Shown here: piece after piece, positions 14,301 through 17,101 of the stretch
How the letters are laid out: the number at the start of each line of letters is the position of its first letter
How positions within the stretch are numbered: position 1 is the first letter of the stretch
Assembly: GCF_937890665.1 (NCBI RefSeq)
Contig: NZ_CALADU010000262.1
Span: 1 to 17,101 of the forward strand
Length of the DNA: 17,101 nucleotides
DNA from: an uncultured Subdoligranulum sp.
GTDB taxonomy: Bacteria; Bacillota_A; Clostridia; Oscillospirales; Ruminococcaceae
Direction of reading: 5' to 3'
Notes under the pieces: generated by a model
The model's database searches: none
What the model was told of the DNA's origin: nothing
The model's input: the letters and a program-made list of their open reading frames with translations, nothing else
Made by a program: the position numbers and the translations under genes

Positions 14301-15854
14301 AAGGAATGCGCTGACATTCAAACAGCAGATATGCTGAAATTACCTGTCCCTGCCCTTGTGGGCGGCAAGCCGACCAACATCCAGCTAAAGCCCTCTGAAA
14401 CACAAAAACAGATGGTAGCTGAATTGGGCGAACGGGCCGACAAAATCCGCAATAAAATGGTGAAGCCCTATGAGGACAATATGCTGAAAATCACCAACGA
14501 CGGACGCAAATTGGCGCTGGATCAGCGCTTGATCGACCCCGACTTGCCCGATGATCCTGACAGCAAGGTCAATATCTGTGTGGGCAAAATTTTTGAGATA
14601 TGGGAGCAGACCATGCCTCAACGCAGTGCGCAGCTTGTTTTCTGCGATCTGTCTACGCCCAAGGCGGGCGTTTTCAATGTCTACGATGACATGAAAGCAA
14701 AGCTGATCGAACGCGGAATCCCCGAAGCAGAAATTGCCTTCATCCATGAAGCGAACACCGATGCCCGCAAGACGGAACTTTTCGGAAAAGTTCGCAGCGG
14801 TGCAGTGCGTGTGCTGATGGGCAGCACGGCCAAAATGGGAGCGGGCACCAATGTGCAACAGCGTCTTGTGGCGCTGCACCATCTGGATGTACCGTGGCGG
14901 CCATCTGATATTGAGCAGCGTGAGGGCAGAATATTACGACAGGGCAATGAAAATAAGGAGGTCTATGTTTTCCGTTATGTCACCGAAGGTACATTTGATG
15001 CCTACAGTTGGCAGCTTATCGAGAATAAGCAGAAATTCATCGGGCAGATTATGACCTCAAAATCTCCGGCTCGCAGCTGCGATGATATGGACGAGGCCGC
15101 ACTGTCCTATGCCGAGGTCAAGGCATTGGCGGCAGGCAATCCGCTTATCAAGGAAAAGATGGACTTGGACGTGCAGTTGACCCGTCTTAAAACACTGAAA
15201 GCTGCCCATGACAGCCAGCGTTATGAACTGGAAAATAAAATTGCCATCGGCTTCCCGGCTGAAATCCGAAAATGCAAAGAACAGATTGAAAATGCCACGG
15301 TAGACGCCGCCACCGTAAAGGAACACTCCGTAGTGGATGCGGACGGCAAAGATGTTTTCTGTATCCAGTTGGAAAACGAAGTTTACTACGAAAAAGAACC
15401 TGCGGGGAAAGCCCTGTTAGGTCTGCTGGGCTTGGCACTGAATAGCGAAAAGCCCGTACCTATCGGGTATTTCAAGGGTATGGAACTACAAATCCAACAT
15501 CTGCCTTTTGGCAACGAGTACCATGCAAGATTGGCTGGCTCTGGTACATATAGCACTCAGCTGGGAGCTGATGTGCTAGGCAATCTGACACGCCTTTCCA
15601 ATTTGGCAAATGGTATTGAACCGAGCATTGAAAAGACCCGCAATATGCAAATCCAGTTGGAACAGCAGCTTGCCAGCGCCGAGGAAGAAGTCAAGCGGCC
15701 ATTTCCACAGGCAACGGAACTGACTGAAAAGAGTAAGCGTCTTGCGGTGCTGGAGGGACTGCTGAACATGAACGACAAAGACATTGTGACCGACACCGAG
15801 CCGGAACAACAGTGTCAGACCGACAATCGACAGCGTGGACAGGAGGAACGATAA
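8301..15854 (+). CDS. Giant ArdC-like / N6-adenine methylase / SNF2-type helicase polyprotein
   Basis: This 2517-residue protein carries several domains. The N-terminus (about 1-255) resembles ArdC/LtrC-type single-strand-binding antirestriction regions (Trp-x-Lys-Arg-Gly-Ala-His-Gly-Ile-Ala-Val-Phe). A low-complexity Asp/Ala/Arg/Pro linker (about 256-395) overlaps a second gene. Two large-polyvalent-type domains lie at about 400-520 and 570-680. The Class I methylase has motif I Glu-Pro-Ser-Met-Gly-Thr-Gly (1034-1040) and motif IV Asn-Val-Pro-Phe-Gly (1098-1102), suggesting adenine-N6 methylation. A helicase follows with a modified Walker A Val-Gly-Ala-Gly-Lys-Thr (1715-1720), Asp-Glu-Ala-His (1876-1879) and a C-terminal motif VI (Glu-Gln-Arg-Glu-Gly-Arg-Ile-Leu-Arg-Gln, 2205-2214). 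A coiled segment lies between Walker A and DEAH. GAGGAG lies about 6 nt before ATG 8301. Related proteins are thought to protect or remodel transferred DNA, recalling phage DarB; that role is inference. No frameshift is visible. Confidence 0.85.
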   Translation: MAKYENIRALAKKQLQAVTESSDRWKAFLRTAAIAYNYSFPNQLLIHEQSPTATAVADIAYWNNNAGRWVKRGAHGIAVFDTRANSSRLRYLFDISDTIPRAEIPEALPWVITDQNWRPVWDKIVADNHADSIQSALLMLSTSCVAQRSAMFTTALGKAIDGSSLQWAKPDEQRQLFLQLITQSCLYMAALRCGVDTARLDLSALESVNQFDTNRITLCLGSACQQAARPLMQQIGSITREIDSVARAEKVRYYGDKQEETNNTKEVNNGVHDGERLPNPGADVERAADAGNREVRQPAAEIPAGERPDDVRRDDAGGNAVPASGGDGQRSTSANRTDDADADAAAHRPEPADRPDGLDAVDERLAGPSRGTGDAADLQPVTQEPQAESDTTPSAFSVPISDLPPLSDELILGLLAKDSSSRADNAAILEYFNEHPDLAERSAFCKHCYKQIYTYLFVDDHTVGFIRHDMYLELWEGNYLTKTAQLNLTWDAVAAKIADLIKQGRLMVPIKATPVQQQMEQLTLTPEDSEKAGLPSHEQQAKNIDLAAEAKKWNKPIIDASGKYITEQDITDALCKGGGFEDSKFRIQQYLSAQVLPIEEDQARWLKKEYGIGGGTWIFRDGGHGFLDHMGKNLEITRRTEDGEYRRVLKWKEVAQRLRLLVYNDQYLTDAEKAPYQAWAAEQQAARAANDAALDHAKHAIAVFCENEGLNEPNFSDLTRVEFAYSTTEDDEHEIQVYANLLRNEIRYEVDGNIVHIDYFQDNHELAAQGIENSAFSDFINTAEAEFEKHHPTTRKVEKSPVTIGSTVYLEDDRPFTVEEIGRENIHLRDESFPLVGRAVSHEEFARLLAANPKNAALSAPEVPSRQAQQEETAEPIVGEVIEEPSLFVEQVMADAERLSAEDEPYHREPITYEAPYLDNLPTAPREKFAANIAAIQKLKEIEQRVANGGSPAFEDEQKILAQYTGWGGLSDAFDPNKSAWSNEYSQLKAALSESEYEAARSSTLTAFYTPATVIHPIYRALERFGVKGGKILEPSMGTGAFLAHGHFGSSDAKFYGVELDSITGRISKQLYQKANIQVTGYENALLPDNYFDCVIGNVPFGNFQVNDPQYNRLHFPIHDYFFAKSIDKLRTGGIMAFITSSGTLDKKDDRARKYIAERCDLIGAVRLPNNAFKGSGTKIMTDVIFLQKRDTLRQQDEPWLHLAEDANGITMNRYFVEHPEMICGRMEIVSGPHGPTSTCQPIDPDAVDRFGKPLLETQIDTAMQHLTATLTKAEISVQEESGEDTKYIDADPFVRNFSYTVKDDKIYYREGAVMRECNPNAASAERIRKLVELRDTTRALIDAQLQDLSDEEIHRLQAQLNRQYDAFRGKHGLINSRSAELSFRDDSSYYLLCSLENVDEKGNFISKSDMFTKRTIRSAQIPDHADTASDALALSIGERAKVDMPYMMHLTGKDEATLAKELAGVIFVEPFRKQEDGSPVYLMADEYLSGNVREKLRIAHVAADQDPAFRINVEALEQVQPKDLTAGEITVRLGVTWIGSEIIKRFADELFQSTYREQKIAVRYNEYLNNWYISNKSQGNDNIRVTNTYGTKRINGYHLLENALNLRATKIYDTIYDENGKEQHKLNGPATEEAQAKQRMIEDAFKDWIFKDRERRESLVALYNEKFNCIRPREYDGSHIQFFGMNPEISLRPHQRNAIAHILYGHNTLLAHVVGAGKTYEMVAAAMEKKRLGLCSKTLVAVPNHLTGQFASEALKLYPNANILVTTQRDFEKTNRKRFCAKIATGNYDIVVIGHSQFEKIPLSDARKAEFIRKQIDELEMQLESMDDSDSRLTVKQLESKKKQLKTKLSNLLDAPKRDDVVTFEELGADSLMVDEAHNFKNLMTVTKMHNIAGISTTESQKASDLFMKCQYLDEITGARGVTFATGTPISNSMTELYTMQRYLQQYTLERNGLANFDSWAATFGETVTAIELAPEGTGYRTKTRFARFFNLPELMAMFKECADIQTADMLKLPVPALVGGKPTNIQLKPSETQKQMVAELGERADKIRNKMVKPYEDNMLKITNDGRKLALDQRLIDPDLPDDPDSKVNICVGKIFEIWEQTMPQRSAQLVFCDLSTPKAGVFNVYDDMKAKLIERGIPEAEIAFIHEANTDARKTELFGKVRSGAVRVLMGSTAKMGAGTNVQQRLVALHHLDVPWRPSDIEQREGRILRQGNENKEVYVFRYVTEGTFDAYSWQLIENKQKFIGQIMTSKSPARSCDDMDEAALSYAEVKALAAGNPLIKEKMDLDVQLTRLKTLKAAHDSQRYELENKIAIGFPAEIRKCKEQIENATVDAATVKEHSVVDADGKDVFCIQLENEVYYEKEPAGKALLGLLGLALNSEKPVPIGYFKGMELQIQHLPFGNEYHARLAGSGTYSTQLGADVLGNLTRLSNLANGIEPSIEKTRNMQIQLEQQLASAEEEVKRPFPQATELTEKSKRLAVLEGLLNMNDKDIVTDTEPEQQCQTDNRQRGQEER
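9093..9100 (+). promoter_or_regulatory. Perfect SD for the nested tnpV
   Basis: AAGGAGGT at 9093-9100 lies inside the methylase-helicase gene, 5 nt before the ATG at 9106 of the nested frame. It is a near-consensus SD in a position where the main frame does not need one, which argues that the nested start is used. Confidence 0.75.
9106..9444 (+). CDS. tnpV: TnpV-family protein nested in the +1 frame of the methylase-helicase gene
   Basis: A complete 112-residue TnpV-like protein, read in the +1 frame relative to the giant ORF that wholly contains it. It begins Met-Glu-Tyr-Met-Met-Val-Asn-Gly-Tyr-Gln-Ile-Pro and carries the family core Ile-Gly-Lys-Tyr-Gly-x-Leu-Arg-Arg-Lys-Phe-Leu (24-35). 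A Leu-Tyr-Pro-His-Leu segment follows, and it ends with Trp-x-x-x-Met-Asn-Ala and Ala-Glu-Glu-Leu-x-x-x-x-Ile-Tyr. The last pattern is shared with the broken tnpV at 433-771. Length, start and stop (TAA 9442-9444) are normal for the family. The SD is excellent. In the host frame this stretch encodes an Asp/Ala/Arg/Pro-rich linker with no domain, the expected result when one frame is under selection and the other only has to stay open. TnpV's function is unknown. Confidence 0.8.
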   Translation: MEYMMVNGYQIPALTLNEPPMPEIGKYGSLRRKFLLENAPMMFDEMMLEGTLYPHLVVMDNAVHRQIEQTMQTLMQQRTAPNRQTDPMGWTQWMNALQAQAEELAMQQIYSL

Positions 15855-15923
15855 ATTTTATGATTAAAGGCAGAAAGACCAATCGTATACGCGACCACCC
15901 CAAGGATGAAAGGAGTAGTTTTT

Positions 15924-16643
15924 ATGAAAAAATCTATTGTTGCATTGGGCATAGCATTGGCGCTGTCCGGGTGTGCATCGGCAGCGGATGAAACTCTTGC
16001 GGCTGAACCGGCTGCACTGGTGGAAATCTCACCGGCCACCGAAGAAACTGCGCAGCCGGTGGAAGCTGCTGCAACCGCCGAACCTGCGCAGACAGCAACC
16101 CCTGAGCCGACACCCGAACCGACACAGGCCCCCGCGCCCGTGCCGACAGCAGAGCCTACGGCAGTCCCCACCGCAGAACCCACGCAAGCCCCGGTGGAGG
16201 AAACCGTAGCCGCCACTCCGGCACAGGTTGGTATGAGTTATGGTGCGGTGCCGTTCGACCTTGCAGCCGGTACGGAGCAATGGTGGAGCATCGACAGCAG
16301 CGACAGCGCATACTGGGCTGTGCAGGAGAACATCAACGCCATCCGTGCGGCGGCGGGACTTTCCCCGCTGGCAATGGACGGCGGGCTGAGCGCGGCGGCA
16401 GATGCCCGCTGCGAGAGCTTTGTCGCGGGCGGTGCGTTCGACCACAGCGGCATGACCACCCGTAGCGAAATCTGCGCAGCCGGTCCTATCGGCTCGGCCA
16501 GCAGCGTATGCAGCTATTGGCAGAACAGTCCTGCCCACTATGCCAACATCACCAACGCCAGCTTTACGAGCATGGGCGTAGCCTGTTGGTTCTGCTCCAC
16601 CGCCGAGGGGCAGTATACCTACTGGACTGTTACCTTCAACTAA
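15924..16643 (+). CDS. CAP/SCP-domain lipoprotein with Pro/Thr/Glu-rich stalk
   Basis: This 239-residue exported protein has a lipoprotein signal with lipobox Leu-Ser-Gly-Cys (lipidation at Cys17). A low-complexity stalk rich in Pro, Thr, Glu and Ala (about 25-102) repeats Glu-Pro-Thr and Thr-Ala-Glu-Pro units. A CAP (SCP/PR-1) domain follows (about 128-239). Its likely cleft residues are His174 (Phe-Asp-His-Ser-Gly), Glu182 and His205 (Trp-Gln-Asn-Ser-Pro-Ala-His). Five domain cysteines (163, 184, 196, 221, 224) could form disulfides. The start is ATG 15924, 8 nt after AAGGAG (15910-15915); an ATG at 15906 has no SD. CAP proteins are extracellular and of varied or unknown activity. The gene follows the methylase-helicase by 69 nt and probably shares its transcript. 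It is not a typical transfer protein and may be cargo or a cell-surface factor in donor-recipient contact. Confidence 0.85.
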   Translation: MKKSIVALGIALALSGCASAADETLAAEPAALVEISPATEETAQPVEAAATAEPAQTATPEPTPEPTQAPAPVPTAEPTAVPTAEPTQAPVEETVAATPAQVGMSYGAVPFDLAAGTEQWWSIDSSDSAYWAVQENINAIRAAAGLSPLAMDGGLSAAADARCESFVAGGAFDHSGMTTRSEICAAGPIGSASSVCSYWQNSPAHYANITNASFTSMGVACWFCSTAEGQYTYWTVTFN

Positions 16644-16652
16644 AACTCCTAC

Positions 16653-16681
16653 TTGTTTTCATACACAAATTATGATATAAT
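16653..16681 (+). promoter_or_regulatory. Promoter of the toxin-antitoxin operon
   Basis: A -35 TTGTTT (16653-16658) and a perfect -10 TATAAT (16676-16681) are separated by 17 bp, the standard sigma-70/sigma-A spacing. It lies 27 nt upstream of the antitoxin ATG and starts just after the lipoprotein stop codon, so the pair is transcribed on its own. Confidence 0.8.
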
Positions 16682-16693
16682 TTCTGTATGAAA
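16657..16693. promoter_or_regulatory. Operator inverted repeat flanking the toxin-antitoxin -10 box
   Basis: TTTCATACA (16657-16665) and TGTATGAAA (16685-16693) form a perfect 9-bp inverted repeat with a 19-bp centre. One arm abuts the -35 and the other covers the likely transcription start, just before the SD AGAGGT (16695-16700). This fits autorepression by the Phd/YefM-type antitoxin, which binds paired sites in its own promoter. Confidence 0.7.
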
Positions 16694-16707
16694 GAGAGGT
16701 GCTATCT

Positions 16708-16974
16708 ATGCCGAACATTCGTTCCAGCGCAGATTTGAGAAACAACTACAATGACATTTCCTCTTACTGCCATGCCTACAACGAGCCGGTCTTTATTACC
16801 AAAAACGGTAAGGGCGACCTTGCCGTTATGAGCATGGAAACCTACGAGGAAATGGCGGGCCGCATTGAACTGTACAGCAAGCTGCAAGAGGGCCTTGCCG
16901 ACGTGGAAGCCGGGAACACGCGCCCCTTTGCCGATGTTATGGCTGATTTGCGCCACCGCAGGGAGCGCAGATGA
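16708..16974 (+). CDS. Phd/YefM-type antitoxin
   Basis: An 88-residue antitoxin of the Phd/YefM fold. The N-terminal DNA-binding half has Ser-Ser-Ala-Asp-Leu-Arg-Asn-Asn-Tyr-Asn and Pro-Val-Phe-Ile-Thr-Lys-Asn-Gly-Lys-Gly, then Leu-Ala-Val-Met-Ser-Met-Glu-Thr-Tyr-Glu-Glu. The C-terminal tail, rich in Glu and Arg, is where the toxin would bind. The start is ATG 16708, 7 nt after AGAGGT; a GTG at 16699 would overlap the SD. It shares an ATGA overlap with the toxin gene, has its own promoter, and carries an inverted-repeat operator, all typical of type II toxin-antitoxin operons that stabilise mobile elements. Confidence 0.9.
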   Translation: MPNIRSSADLRNNYNDISSYCHAYNEPVFITKNGKGDLAVMSMETYEEMAGRIELYSKLQEGLADVEAGNTRPFADVMADLRHRRERR

Positions 16975-17101
16975 AATACAACATTCATGTCACCCAAGCT
17001 GCCGAGCGCGATATGGCGAACGCCTACGACTATATCGACCTTGTACTGAAAAATCCAACTGCCGCCGACAAGCTGTTGGATGTGGCCGACGAAAAAATCG
17101 G
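16971..17101 (+). CDS. ParE/RelE-type toxin, cut by the window end
   Basis: Only the first 43 codons are present: Met-Lys-Tyr-Asn-Ile-His-Val-Thr-Gln-Ala-Ala-Glu-Arg-Asp, then Ala-Tyr-Asp-Tyr-Ile and Asn-Pro-Thr-Ala-Ala-Asp-Lys-Leu-Leu-Asp. This is the usual opening of RelE/ParE-superfamily toxins (a beta strand, then a helical hairpin). The start ATG overlaps the antitoxin stop by 4 nt, with GGGAG upstream. The C-terminal residues that decide between ribosome-dependent mRNA cleavage and gyrase poisoning lie outside the window, so the target is unknown. Confidence 0.85.
   Translation, partial: MKYNIHVTQAAERDMANAYDYIDLVLKNPTAADKLLDVADEKI

Noticed and set aside
15860..15991. 43-codon plus-strand frame starting MIKGRKTNRIR, 14 nt after an AGGAGG
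   Set aside because: The SD spacing is too long, and the second half is only the lipoprotein signal region in another frame. It may be a leader peptide, but I cannot support it.
1..17101. CRISPR arrays, tRNA and rRNA genes, riboswitches, intact insertion sequences
   Set aside because: I looked for spaced direct repeats, conserved RNA sequences and transposases and saw none; the only recombinase is the truncated one at 789-1847.

Overview
This 17.1 kb window is part of an integrative/conjugative-type mobile element or large plasmid, probably from a gut Clostridia (Firmicutes) bacterium. The case rests on a recurring set of genes: RepA_N replication protein, ParA/ParB partition proteins, DUF3991/Toprim protein, DUF3846 protein, YodL-domain protein, a very large DNA methylase-helicase, TnpV, a CD1845-like membrane protein and a large serine recombinase. 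SD sequences are strong AGGAGG type and the base composition is medium-GC. The host assignment is inference; no 16S or other chromosomal marker is present.

Layout. Positions 1-4094 are read leftward: parB, then a short repA, a truncated DUF3991/Toprim gene joined to the 3' part of a large serine recombinase gene, a tnpV broken by an in-frame stop, a CD1845-like membrane protein, and a rho-independent terminator at 52-78. This arm looks like a decayed second copy of the partition/replication module. Positions 4095-4649 are a divergent control region with no clear gene. It holds two copies of a 14-bp repeat, a very strong leftward terminator, direct and inverted repeats, and a terminator-like hairpin just upstream of the rightward operon.

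Positions 4650-15854 form a tightly packed rightward operon: DUF3991/Toprim, parA, parB, DUF3846, YodL and the 2517-residue methylase-helicase. Two or three of the junctions are 1-4 nt overlaps and the other gaps are 10-12 nt. The region after it carries a CAP-domain lipoprotein and a Phd/YefM-ParE/RelE-type toxin-antitoxin pair with its own promoter and operator; the toxin runs off the window edge.

In function, ParA/ParB and the toxin-antitoxin pair would maintain the element. RepA and the Toprim protein would serve its replication. The methylase-helicase probably modifies or protects element DNA during or after transfer. The lipoprotein is surface cargo.

The two observations most worth following are these. 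(1) A complete tnpV gene with a perfect SD is nested in the +1 frame inside the methylase-helicase gene, exactly where that protein turns into a low-complexity linker. (2) Both parB genes carry a 27-bp palindrome at the same codons; the two copies differ at two base pairs by compensating changes, so symmetry appears to have been preserved while sequence drifted.
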